64,000 nucleotides of DNA. Source: Alicyclobacillus kakegawensis NBRC 103104 (GTDB lineage Bacteria; Bacillota; Bacilli; Alicyclobacillales; Alicyclobacillaceae). The notes under the pieces are model-generated. The model did no database searches, had not been told where the DNA came from, and saw nothing but the letters and a program-made list of their open reading frames with translations. The translations under genes were made by a program, and so were the position numbers. The stretch spans positions 1-64,000 of the forward strand of contig NZ_BCRP01000008.1 of assembly GCF_001552655.1 (NCBI RefSeq). Reading direction: 5' to 3'. Positions 1 through 8,250 of the stretch are shown piece after piece. Position 1 is the stretch's first letter; each line of letters opens with the position of its first letter.

Positions 1-48
1 CTTGAACAGTAAACGTTAGGCATTGCGGGTTTGTTAGAGGCTCTGGGA

Positions 49-74
49 ACGGATATGGGACAACTCATGTCCGT
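49..74. repeat. imperfect hairpin upstream of first MFS gene
   Basis: Arms ACGGATATG (49-57) and CATGTCCGT (66-74) pair over nine positions with one T-G pair, around an eight-base loop, and the flanking GGG/CCC could extend the stem. No T-run follows. It may be an operator or leader structure for the transporter starting at 213, or chance. Confidence 0.25.
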
Positions 75-212
75 CCCGAGTGGCCATGCAGACGTAAGAG
101 TGTATTGTGGAACAGGTCGTTGTCGTGTATCAGTGAAAGCGCATTCTCTGAGTGGGTTCCAGGTCATGCGAGCGCTCATAACCTCGCGATTGATTCAAGG
201 GGGTACATCCTG

Positions 213-1541
213 ATGGCATATGTGGCTGCGATTGATCCAGGGTCGATCGTCAGCAAGCGGAAGACCGCGATTAGAGGGGCGTTTTTTACGGAATTTGTAG
301 ATATGTTTGATATCTATCTCCCGACCGTTATCCTGACTCCAGCGCTTGAGTACTTTCAGCCCAGACACATGCCGGCCGGTCTAGAAGGTATTCTGACATC
401 CTTGGTATTTATCACTACACTGCTGGGAAGACCGGTCGGAGCGGTGTTATTTGGAGCGATTGGGGACAAAATTGGTCGACGGAAGACGACAATAATGTCA
501 GTTTTTGGTTTCTCCATAATTACCCTATTGATTGCTTTGATTCCGGGGTATCGGTCCATCGGTATCGCTGCCTACTGGTTGCTGGTTATCTTCCGATTTC
601 TGGATGGTGTCTGCTTGGGAGGCGGGTATACAGGCTCCCATCCACTGGCAATGGAATACTCCGAAAAGAGCCGGCGCGGCTTCGTAGGGGCGCTTATCCT
701 GGCTGCGTTTCCACTTGCGTACATTCTAATCACTTTGCTTGGAATGCTCGCTTTTGCCATCTTTCCGCAAGGCGGGCCAACGTCCCCTTACGAAGTGTGG
801 GGTTGGCGTATTCCCTTCCTGATTGGGGCTTTACTTGCCGGTTGGCTAGTTCTCTACTATGTTCGCAGTGTTCCAGAGTCGGAAGTTTGGCAGCAATCTG
901 AGAAGGCAAAGGTGCCGTTGCTCAGTGCCTTCAAGGGAGAAAACGGGCGGAGTTTCCTCCAGGTTTTCACGATGATGACCGGTTTCTGGCTAACGCAAAA
1001 CATTGTCACATTGGTCCTGCCCACGACGGTACTGCGCACGTTCTTGGGCATGTCGGGATTTCCGCTGACCTTGACACTGATGATTGCATACGCAGTACTT
1101 TTTGGCAGTTACATTGCGGCCGGCATCATCGGCCAGAAAATCGGCCGTCGCACATTCTTCATCATTCTGGGACCGGTCATCGCGGTCTTTGGAACGGCAT
1201 TGCTGGCCTTCATCCTTAATGGCCAAGGCATGCCACTGATTTCTATCATCGTACTCGTCTGTGTCTTCGCCGCAATTGTCACCTCCCCATGGGGGGTCAT
1301 AGTCACTTATATCAATGAACGCTTCTCCACTGGTGTCCGAGCTTCGGGCTTTGCGCTTGGATTCAGCGTGTCAGTCATCATTCCCTCATTTTATGCGTTC
1401 TTCATGGATTGGCTTGGCCACGCGATGCCGTATCGGTTCACCTGCTTGGTTCTCTTGTGCATCGGTGGGATTCTAGGCGCTATTGGTGCCATGGCCGGTC
1501 CCGAAACAAGAGATGTGGATTTCACCGAGGCTGGTGAGTGA
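213..1541 (+). CDS. MFS transporter, metabolite:H+ symporter-like
   Basis: A 442-residue integral membrane protein with about 12 hydrophobic segments. The MFS loop motif is present as GDKIGRRKT between TM2 and TM3 and repeats as GQKIGRRTF in the second half, as in proton-coupled organic-acid symporters (MHS type). I chose ATG 213 because a purine-rich AAGGGGG site lies just upstream; the frame is open further upstream, but that part lacks membrane character. It is the first gene of a same-strand group with a hydrolase and a lactonase-type enzyme, so it probably imports the ester or lactone, or the acid they release. The substrate cannot be read from the sequence. Confidence 0.85.
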   Translation: MAYVAAIDPGSIVSKRKTAIRGAFFTEFVDMFDIYLPTVILTPALEYFQPRHMPAGLEGILTSLVFITTLLGRPVGAVLFGAIGDKIGRRKTTIMSVFGFSIITLLIALIPGYRSIGIAAYWLLVIFRFLDGVCLGGGYTGSHPLAMEYSEKSRRGFVGALILAAFPLAYILITLLGMLAFAIFPQGGPTSPYEVWGWRIPFLIGALLAGWLVLYYVRSVPESEVWQQSEKAKVPLLSAFKGENGRSFLQVFTMMTGFWLTQNIVTLVLPTTVLRTFLGMSGFPLTLTLMIAYAVLFGSYIAAGIIGQKIGRRTFFIILGPVIAVFGTALLAFILNGQGMPLISIIVLVCVFAAIVTSPWGVIVTYINERFSTGVRASGFALGFSVSVIIPSFYAFFMDWLGHAMPYRFTCLVLLCIGGILGAIGAMAGPETRDVDFTEAGE

Positions 1542-1664
1542 TAGCAGGTGATCCAACGAGCTGCTAGGCAGATGAATCATTAGAGGCTGGCATGTGTAGT
1601 GAGAGGGATTATGAGTATCACAATAATCCCTCTCGCCGTTTGACTTTGACTGGGGGTGGGACCC

Positions 1665-2924
1665 GTGATTGTTGAGGGATTGGAAGATTGGCAGCGCCGA
1701 TGTAACCAGGATGCTGAAGCGAGATTGCTTGCCTCGACGATGCCTTGTGATTTTTCCGTCACGGTGGATGATGACGTCTTGCTCTGTTCGGTTCATGATG
1801 GGCAATTCATACTTCGTTACGTCGAGGAGCCTGATGAGGTGGCCGATGTCAATCTTGTGATACCAGTGCGACGTTGGAGGCAGTTCATACAGACGCCCCC
1901 TGCTCCGTTTTATAACACGTTCAATGCCATGCTGGCTCATTTTCGGGACGTAACGGTGGAAGGTGATCACGTTAAGTGGGCACAATCCGTCGGTCTGATA
2001 GAAGCTGTGCTGCGACTGGCGAGGAGTGGCTTATCGGACGCAGCAGGGCAGGGTGATTCTCTTGCTCCCGGCACCATTGATGACCGATTTGACGTATCAA
2101 CAATCACCGGACATTATATGAATTTCCATAGCCGCGGCCAGCAATCCGTTCTTTACTATGAAGAAGCCGGACAGGGGCGACCAATTGTTTTCTTGCATAC
2201 GGCCGGCTCCGATTCCAGGCAGTATCGATACGTGTTGGCCAACGCAAAGCTGCAGGAGCAGTGGCATATGTTTGCCTTCGACCTGCCGTTTCACGGAAGA
2301 TCAGATCCCGGGCCGAAATGGTGGGAAACAAAATATTTGCTGACGACGGAAACCTATTCCGATTGGGTGCGCGATTTCGTGAAGCATCTAGAACTCCATC
2401 GGCCGGTCATTGTCGGGTCTTCAATGGCGGGTGCACTCGTTCTTTATTTGGCAGCCGAATATGGAACTGAATTCTCGGCTGCCATCTCATTGGAAGGCGG
2501 ATTCGGGACTAAAGGCCGTTATGTGCCTTGGACCAACCACCCGATGGTTCACCCAGGGTTCTTCCTGCAATCCTGGGTCAGGGGACTGATGGCACCACAG
2601 AGTCCAGAGGAATGGCAGCGCCTGACCCTCTGGCAATATGCACAAGGAGGCCCTGGAGTCTACCAAGGAGACACCTATTTTTATAGCGTGGATTGGCTGA
2701 AAGCAGGAAGGCATGTCGGTCCCGCAAAGTGTCCTCTGTGGATTTTGACAGGAGAATATGACTATTCCTGTACTCCTGAGGATGGGCGAGAGGCCGCCGA
2801 CAGACTTGTAGGAATATTTATAGAAATGAAAGGGGTCGGGCATTTTTCGATGTCCGAAAACCCCTTGCTCTTTTTACGTTATATAAGTCCAATCCTTGAG
2901 GAAATATTAAACAGTGAGTGGTAA
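1665..2924 (+). CDS. alpha/beta hydrolase with N-terminal extension
   Basis: About 419 residues. Residues 1-130 do not look like hydrolase fold; they form a mixed alpha/beta stretch somewhat like small sterol-carrier-type domains (weak impression only). The alpha/beta hydrolase domain starts near residue 150. The nucleophile elbow is GSSMAG with probable catalytic Ser253, and His393 lies in GVGHFSM; the acid is probably one of the aspartates near residue 365. GTG 1665 is preferred over GTG 1656 because the TGGGGGTGGG ribosome site would overlap the earlier start. It lies between an MFS transporter and a metallo-beta-lactamase enzyme, suggesting ester or lactone breakdown. Substrate unknown. 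Confidence 0.75.
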   Translation: MIVEGLEDWQRRCNQDAEARLLASTMPCDFSVTVDDDVLLCSVHDGQFILRYVEEPDEVADVNLVIPVRRWRQFIQTPPAPFYNTFNAMLAHFRDVTVEGDHVKWAQSVGLIEAVLRLARSGLSDAAGQGDSLAPGTIDDRFDVSTITGHYMNFHSRGQQSVLYYEEAGQGRPIVFLHTAGSDSRQYRYVLANAKLQEQWHMFAFDLPFHGRSDPGPKWWETKYLLTTETYSDWVRDFVKHLELHRPVIVGSSMAGALVLYLAAEYGTEFSAAISLEGGFGTKGRYVPWTNHPMVHPGFFLQSWVRGLMAPQSPEEWQRLTLWQYAQGGPGVYQGDTYFYSVDWLKAGRHVGPAKCPLWILTGEYDYSCTPEDGREAADRLVGIFIEMKGVGHFSMSENPLLFLRYISPILEEILNSEW

Positions 2925-2980
2925 CGTGGCGCGGAACCTGACCGTGCTGACAATCTATGAACCAAATGGGGGAAGTCAAC

Positions 2981-3760
2981 ATGAAATACCAAGTGTACGC
3001 CATTGAGTATGCAACCCGGCAAGCCCGAAGCAGTGAGAATTTCTTTGGTCACAGCGATCCGCACGAGGACTATCCCATGCCGCTGAGTTACTATATATGG
3101 GTTGCGGTTTCAGGATCGACCACCGTTGTCATCGACGTCGGCTTCACAAGAGAGGTTGCTGTGAAACGGCATCGTGATTATCTACGCTGTCCAGTAGAGA
3201 CGCTGCATCAGTTAGACATCGACCCAAGCACGGTGCCGTACGTAGTAATCTCACACATGCATTACGATCACGTGGGTAACGCGCACAAGTTTCCCAGCGC
3301 TGAATTTTTCGTGCAGGAATCTGAGATGACATTTTGGACTGGGAAGTATGCTTCAAAGCCTCATTTTCGGTCACTGGTCGAAGTAGAGGATGTGGTGCAT
3401 CTGGTTCGGGAAAATTTTCGCGGTCGCGTCCACTTTGTGAATGGTGTCGAAGAAATCCTTCCTGGCATCACCGTGTACAAATCGGGTGGTCATTCGGCAG
3501 GGCTGCAAGTCGTGAAAGTGAATACGGAAAACGGCAACGTTATCTTGGCCTCGGATGCGACGCATTTCTACAAGAACTTGGAGGAAAATCGGCCTTTTTC
3601 GGTCGTGCACAATCTGGCCGACATGTACGCGGCTTTTGATCTAATTCGGTCACTGGCCAATGAATCGAGTATCATCGTCCCAGGTCACGATCCGCTCGTA
3701 ATGGAGCGATTCCCGGCGGCCAAGAAAGGCCTTGAAGGGGTCGCTGTTCGCATTGACTAG
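2981..3760 (+). CDS. metallo-beta-lactamase-fold lactonase (AiiA-like family)
   Basis: A 259-residue cytoplasmic protein with the HxHxDH zinc motif as HMHYDHVGN (His92, His94, Asp96, His97), a later GGHSAG histidine, an Asp in LASDATHF and a final His in VPGHDP. This is the full metal set of the N-acyl-homoserine-lactonase/glyoxalase II superfamily. ATG 2981 follows GGGGGAAG with good spacing; the upstream in-frame ATG 2957 lacks such a site. The family opens lactone rings. Whether this one acts on signalling lactones or on a catabolic lactone is open; the neighbouring transporter and hydrolase favour catabolism. Confidence 0.8.
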   Translation: MKYQVYAIEYATRQARSSENFFGHSDPHEDYPMPLSYYIWVAVSGSTTVVIDVGFTREVAVKRHRDYLRCPVETLHQLDIDPSTVPYVVISHMHYDHVGNAHKFPSAEFFVQESEMTFWTGKYASKPHFRSLVEVEDVVHLVRENFRGRVHFVNGVEEILPGITVYKSGGHSAGLQVVKVNTENGNVILASDATHFYKNLEENRPFSVVHNLADMYAAFDLIRSLANESSIIVPGHDPLVMERFPAAKKGLEGVAVRID

Positions 3761-3883
3761 CGGATCGCAAGGCTTGAGGATCTTCCTGAGGGTCCTATAG
3801 AGATGCTGTAGAGAGATGACCGGATGCTCCTCTTGAGGAGAGCTTCTGGATCTCGAATGACAGGAAAATGTCGTAAAATAGGG

Positions 3884-3914
3884 CTTGGCAGAGATCTCTG
3901 CCAAGGACTTTTTT
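3884..3914 (+). terminator. rho-independent terminator
   Basis: A perfect 22-bp palindrome with half-site CTTGGCAGAGA (3884-3905) is followed by GAC and six T (3909-3914). It closes the MFS-hydrolase-lactonase group. Confidence 0.85.
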
Positions 3915-4272
3915 GATGTTTTCATCATTTTTGTTCACAATCCATCTTATGGACTTTCCTGGAGGATCGGTGGTGCCAAGGTTGTCCCGTTGTCAATGGG
4001 CAGCAGCACCAAGTGTACTCCTTAAGCTGGTTCATGCTAAAATGATCAAGCGTCCATGTCACGTCTCATCATGTCTTGTCGGTAGATGGTGTTGGCAGCG
4101 CAGTCCTGCGAGAAGGATTGGGATGTCCCCCTTCTGTCGATCGATGACGACAGCTTCAGTCAATTTCAAATTAGGTTCATGGATGTAAGCGGTCCAACGC
4201 CTCTTCCTTGAAGTTGGAGTGCAACAAAGTAAACCATACAGGACCTAATTTCGCTTAAGGGAGATTGGCGGG
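3915..4272. other. intergenic stretch, no gene recognised
   Basis: The stretch has a few open frames shorter than 92 codons but none with recognisable domain content or a convincing ribosome site. It probably holds the promoter of the GntR gene at 4273. It may contain a decayed gene, which I cannot identify. Confidence 0.4.
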
Positions 4273-4917
4273 TTGAAGAAAAAGGAAACTGTTGCGTCAC
4301 AGATTGCCAATGAAATCGCTATGCGAATAGCCAAGAGGATGTTGCATCCAAATCAGCATCTTGTCGAACTGGCCATTGCGGAGGAATTCAAGACGAGCCG
4401 CGCCCCGGTTCGTGAGGCTTTGCTAATGCTTGAGAAAGACCGGTTGGTCGAAAAAATACCACATCGGGGATTTGTTGTTAGGCAATTCTCAAAAAGTGAA
4501 ATACATCAGTTGTATGATGCTACGTTTCGTCTTGAAGAAATTGCTATGCAAAAAGCTATTCATAATGTTACCCAATCTGACATAGCGGCCTTGGAGGATA
4601 TTCTGGAAAAGCAACGGGAGGCGATAGGGAACAACGATACTGTTAGTTATTACGATTTCAACGAACAATTTCACGCCTACATTTTGTTCATTGCTGGCAA
4701 TCAGTTCATCACTGAAATGCATCAGTCATTACGCCGATCGTCGCGCCCGTTGAGTCTGTTGAACATGGGACAAGGAAACAATATGTCCTTGTCATACGAA
4801 GAACATACCCGCCAGTTCCGGGCTTTGCAGACGAAAGATCTTAGCTCTGGAATTCAAGCCATTCGTGATCAAGAAGCGCGCTCCTTGAAGACACTGGATA
4901 TCTTTTATCCCGAGTAG
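4273..4917 (+). CDS. GntR-family regulator, FadR/FCD type
   Basis: A 214-residue transcription factor. Residues 1-70 form the GntR winged helix, with the usual helix-turn-helix run EFKTSRAPVREALLMLE and wing residues GFVV. Residues 80-205 are all-helical and match the FCD effector domain, with metal-ligand-type positions in YYDFNEQFH and around the later histidines. Such regulators usually respond to organic acids. The TTG start follows AAGGGA by about ten bases; no ATG is available near it. It stands apart downstream of a terminator and is convergent with the dehydrogenase gene, so it may control either the upstream lactonase group or the dehydrogenase. Confidence 0.85.
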   Translation: MKKKETVASQIANEIAMRIAKRMLHPNQHLVELAIAEEFKTSRAPVREALLMLEKDRLVEKIPHRGFVVRQFSKSEIHQLYDATFRLEEIAMQKAIHNVTQSDIAALEDILEKQREAIGNNDTVSYYDFNEQFHAYILFIAGNQFITEMHQSLRRSSRPLSLLNMGQGNNMSLSYEEHTRQFRALQTKDLSSGIQAIRDQEARSLKTLDIFYPE

Positions 4918-5083
4918 TTGCACTGGATAAGACGGGTATGTTTGCCCCTTGGAGCCAGACCATGTCCAAGATGTTTTCCATGGAACGTGGGAAATCCGAA
5001 CGACACCATCCTGTGAACTATGGACGCGAGGAAAGACAGAGCGCGCCGCATCTTTGCTTTGCCGTTGCTGGAAAACTGGGGTG

Positions 5084-6043
5084 TCAATTCAATTGTCGCA
5101 CAGGGGCTCCGGACAAAAATGCGTCAATATCTTCGACGACTTGGCGGTACCACGTTTTGTATGTGTCCAGGCTGACATAGCCAAGGTGAGGGGTGGCCAA
5201 GACGTTCGGCAAGGTACGATAGGGATGGTCCTGTGGCAAGGGTTCGACTTCAAACACGTCCAAGCCTGCGCCTGCAATCGTTTGATTCCGTAAGGCCTCT
5301 TCCAATGCGGATTGATCGACGATGGGTGCACGTGAGGTGTTGATCAAATACGCAGTCCGTTTCATGCGTTGAAGTTCGGAACGGCCGATTAGCCCTCTGG
5401 TCCTGTCGCTCAATACAAGATGGATGGAAACAAAGTCACTCGTCTCAAGCAAGATGTCCTTCGAAGCCGCAAATTGTACGCCTGCTGCCATAGCCTGCTC
5501 CTCGGTTAAATTCTGGCTCCATGCTGTCACCTTCATGCCGAACGCGATGCCAACCCGGGCTACCTGACGGCCGATTCGGCCAAGACCAATAATTCCTAGT
5601 GTCTTGCCGTGCAAATCGGTGCCGATGGTGCTCTGCCACACCCCGTTTGATCGGAAGGAATGGTTCTCCTTAACAATGTTTCGGGCGAGGCCTAGAATCA
5701 AAGCCCAGGTCAGTTCGCTCGTGGAGTAAGAACTCCCATCCGTACCACAGACCGTGACACCGTGGCTCGCCGCTGCAACCATATCCACCGCAGCATTGCG
5801 CATGCCGGTAGTGACGAGCAATCTCAAGCGCGGCAAGCGGTCAAACAGTGAGGCTGGAAAGGGTGTCCGTTCACGCATGATTACGACCATGTCAAAGTCA
5901 CGGATGGCCTCTACCAGGGAGTCCTCGTGGTCAAAATGGTGGTGGAACGGGATCACCTCCACCCTGTCTGTGATGGCTGTCCAATCCGCAATCGACAGGG
6001 CAATCTGCTGGTAGTCGTCAAGTATGGCACAACGTAGTTTCAA
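5084..6043 (-). CDS. D-2-hydroxyacid dehydrogenase (NAD-dependent)
   Basis: A 319-residue member of the D-isomer-specific 2-hydroxyacid dehydrogenase family. The Rossmann motif is GIIGLGRIGRQVA near the middle, the conserved substrate/cofactor Arg lies in NTSRAPIVDQ, and the catalytic His is in ATPHLGYVS near the C terminus. It interconverts a 2-oxoacid and a D-2-hydroxyacid with NAD(H). TTG 6043 is chosen because GGGAGG lies about ten bases before it; an upstream ATG at 6064 would place that site inside the gene. It is transcribed alone, convergent with the GntR gene. Substrate not readable. Confidence 0.85.
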   Translation of the reverse strand: MKLRCAILDDYQQIALSIADWTAITDRVEVIPFHHHFDHEDSLVEAIRDFDMVVIMRERTPFPASLFDRLPRLRLLVTTGMRNAAVDMVAAASHGVTVCGTDGSSYSTSELTWALILGLARNIVKENHSFRSNGVWQSTIGTDLHGKTLGIIGLGRIGRQVARVGIAFGMKVTAWSQNLTEEQAMAAGVQFAASKDILLETSDFVSIHLVLSDRTRGLIGRSELQRMKRTAYLINTSRAPIVDQSALEEALRNQTIAGAGLDVFEVEPLPQDHPYRTLPNVLATPHLGYVSLDTYKTWYRQVVEDIDAFLSGAPVRQLN

Positions 6044-6329
6044 AGCGCTTTCCTCCCAATCCATCGAGAGTTCTCATACTCAGTATATGGATCTCGCGAA
6101 ATGAAACAACTTATCGGAAAACAGGCGGTTTTGAATACTTCCCCCGCATGTTCGGCCACTATAAGGGCGATCCCGGAGGCGTGATCGAATGTGAAGAGGG
6201 TCGACGATTACACGGTGGAGATGGTCTGACGCGCTTGATGGCACCTATCCTCACTGGCCTTGCTTATGTGTCATAATAGAGGGGATTTGAGCATGCAGCC
6301 TTGAGTCCTGACAAAGGAGATGTACCATC

Positions 6330-6758
6330 GTGCCCTTGAAAATTACTCCCTATCTGGTCATGAACGGTAATGCAAATGAGGCTATCGCGTTTTACGAAAA
6401 GGCGTTGGATGCCAAGGTTGTCTTCAAACAAACTTTTGGCGAAATGCCCGAGAACCCGGATTTTCCTTTGCCAGCGGATGCGAAAGGCCGTGTATCGCAC
6501 GCGACGATACAAATCGGCGAGGATGTTCTGATGTTGTCCGATACGTTTCCGGGGCAACCTCATCAATTGGGCAATCAAGTCACCATCTGCATCTCGACCA
6601 ACGACAAAGAGCAGTCCAAGCGATTCTTTGATGCCCTGAAAGAAAATGGGAAAGTCAGCATGCCCCTGCAAGAGACATTTTTTAGCCCTGCATACGCTGT
6701 ATTGACAGATAAGTTCGGGGTGACTTGGCAGATCCATACGGACGGATCTCCATCGTAA
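6330..6758 (+). CDS. VOC-superfamily protein (PhnB/glyoxalase-like)
   Basis: A 142-residue small protein starting with ITPYLVMNGNANEAIAFYE, the hallmark N terminus of PhnB-like vicinal-oxygen-chelate proteins, and ending with the typical DKFGVTWQIH. These often annotated proteins have a beta-alpha-beta-beta-beta fold; many members are of unknown function and the PhnB group mostly lacks a demonstrated enzymatic activity. GTG 6330 has an ideal AAGGAGAT site upstream. It appears monocistronic. Confidence 0.85.
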   Translation: MPLKITPYLVMNGNANEAIAFYEKALDAKVVFKQTFGEMPENPDFPLPADAKGRVSHATIQIGEDVLMLSDTFPGQPHQLGNQVTICISTNDKEQSKRFFDALKENGKVSMPLQETFFSPAYAVLTDKFGVTWQIHTDGSPS

Positions 6759-7073
6759 TTCCTCTCGGCCGGGGTGTTCCGAGATGTACGTTAGGGTAAA
6801 GACTTGCATCTGGGGCACCTCGGCTTTGACGGCGGGTTGATTTTCTCCTGAAGGATAACACGACATCGGCTTCCGGGGGAGGCAGCTCTGAGGGGGCTCT
6901 ATTGCTGATATTTCAATCTAGCCGCATCTAAGGGTCGATTTTGCGAAAAATTCGTGATAATGTGTCATAGATTAAACGTTTAATTAAAATCTGCTCATAG
7001 TTAAGGGGGCTATACTATCGAATAAAGAAAAGAAGAAGATAAAACGAATAAGCAGTTTGCTCCGGAGGGATGC
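6759..7073. other. intergenic region carrying lacI-type promoter area
   Basis: No gene is seen. The last hundred bases turn AT-rich and contain the palindromic operator at 6971-6984, so this is probably the promoter region of the LacI-family gene at 7074. Confidence 0.5.
6971..6984. promoter_or_regulatory. probable LacI-family operator
   Basis: A perfect 14-bp palindrome, ATTAAACGTTTAAT, with the central CG typical of LacI/PurR-family operators. It lies 90 bases upstream of a LacI-family gene, consistent with autoregulation. Confidence 0.5.
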
Positions 7074-8108
7074 ATGGTGCCGGAAGGTCGTGCGGATCGT
7101 CCTTTAACGATAAGAGATATCGCGAGGATGGCTGGGGTTTCGACGGCCACCGTATCCAATGTACTAAACGGGACGGGGCGAGTCGCCCAGAGCACCATAG
7201 AAACCGTTCTGTCCATCATGGAGGACACGAATTTCAAGCTGAATGCCTCGGCCAGGACACTGAGACAGAAGACCTCACGTTTGATTGCCATTTTGGTTCC
7301 GGGGTTCGTGATGGGAACCAATAGCAATCCGTATTATTGGGAGTTCGTCAGCGGCGTTTCCAATGTGGTTGACGATGAGGGATTCGACGTCATCCTCAAA
7401 GGCATCTCATCACTGGATGACATCCGTCTGGTGGATGAGCGGGACATTGACGGCATCCTGATCATTGGCGCGTTTGGCTTCATGGAATTCGTGGATGCGA
7501 TTATTGAACTCGGCATTCCGGTGGTTTTTGTGGACAGCTATCTGGAGGGCAAGGCTGTAAATCTGGTCAACCTGGATGACAGGTACGGCACGTATTTGGC
7601 CACCCAGCACGTATTGGCTCTGGGGCATCGCAAAGTGTTGTTTGCTTCATCGAAGCTGATTCCAGGTGGCGTCGAGAATGAACGGTTTTATGGCTACAAA
7701 GAAGCCATGGAGGCAAGCGGTCTGATTGTGGAACCAGATTGCCTGATTGAAACGGACATTTCGTTTGAGGCGGGCCGGCAATTGGCGCATCGTTTGTCCG
7801 ACAGGAGCGACTACACGGCCGTCGTCACGACTGGGGACGCCTTGGCGTTGGGGCTGCTTAGGGGATTTTACGAATGCGGCCTGCAGGTACCGAGGGATGT
7901 TTCGGTTATCGGATTTGACGATTTGCGTCAATCACCTTATGCCATCCCGGCGTTGTCCACGGTGCACCAGGATGTCGTTCAAAAGGGAGAACGGGCTGCC
8001 CAAAGGCTGCTGCGGTTGATGGAAGAGGGGACGGGCCAGGGAACCGAATCAATACGACTGACACCTAGGCTGGTGGTCCGAGAAAGTTGCGCGCCTCCTA
8101 GGGCGTAG
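7074..8108 (+). CDS. LacI-family transcriptional regulator
   Basis: A 344-residue regulator. The N-terminal HTH reads TIRDIARMAGVSTATVSNVLNG, exactly the LacI pattern, with a hinge helix near residues 50-60 (LNASARTLRQ). Residues 65-335 form a periplasmic-binding-protein-like effector domain with the usual GFDD (VIGFDDLRQ) element. ATG 7074 follows CCGGAGGG. A binding protein gene starts 142 bases downstream and is likely its target; the palindrome at 6971-6984 is a candidate operator. The effector is unknown, probably a sugar. Confidence 0.92.
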   Translation: MVPEGRADRPLTIRDIARMAGVSTATVSNVLNGTGRVAQSTIETVLSIMEDTNFKLNASARTLRQKTSRLIAILVPGFVMGTNSNPYYWEFVSGVSNVVDDEGFDVILKGISSLDDIRLVDERDIDGILIIGAFGFMEFVDAIIELGIPVVFVDSYLEGKAVNLVNLDDRYGTYLATQHVLALGHRKVLFASSKLIPGGVENERFYGYKEAMEASGLIVEPDCLIETDISFEAGRQLAHRLSDRSDYTAVVTTGDALALGLLRGFYECGLQVPRDVSVIGFDDLRQSPYAIPALSTVHQDVVQKGERAAQRLLRLMEEGTGQGTESIRLTPRLVVRESCAPPRA

Positions 8109-8250
8109 GTCTCCGCGGCGTGGGGATTATCACGCCAAAAGTCCATCGGGCACACATATCTAAGGTTGCAACTTGGGCAATCGAAGGATGGGCATCCACG
8201 CTTAGGTCGTCTGGTATGCCAAACGGAATGAAGGTGAGGGGTCTGGGAAC

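Noticed and set aside
105-212. N-terminal extension of the first MFS gene from 105
   Set aside because: The extra residues have no membrane or domain character, and a good start with a G-rich site exists at 213.
3913-4188. Plus-strand frame of 91 codons after the first terminator
   Set aside because: It overlaps the terminator T-run, has no ribosome site and an unusual Cys/Trp/Arg-rich composition; likely noncoding.
6042-6051. AAAGCGCTTT palindrome resembling a cre box
   Set aside because: It overlaps the ribosome site and start codon of the minus-strand dehydrogenase and is explained by GGAGG plus coding sequence; flanks do not match the cre consensus well.
6121-6276. Open plus-strand frame of about 50 codons between the dehydrogenase and VOC genes
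   Set aside because: Its composition looks coding-like (FPRMFGHYKGDPGG), but it has no start or ribosome site and matches no family I recognise; possibly a gene tail, not reported as a gene.
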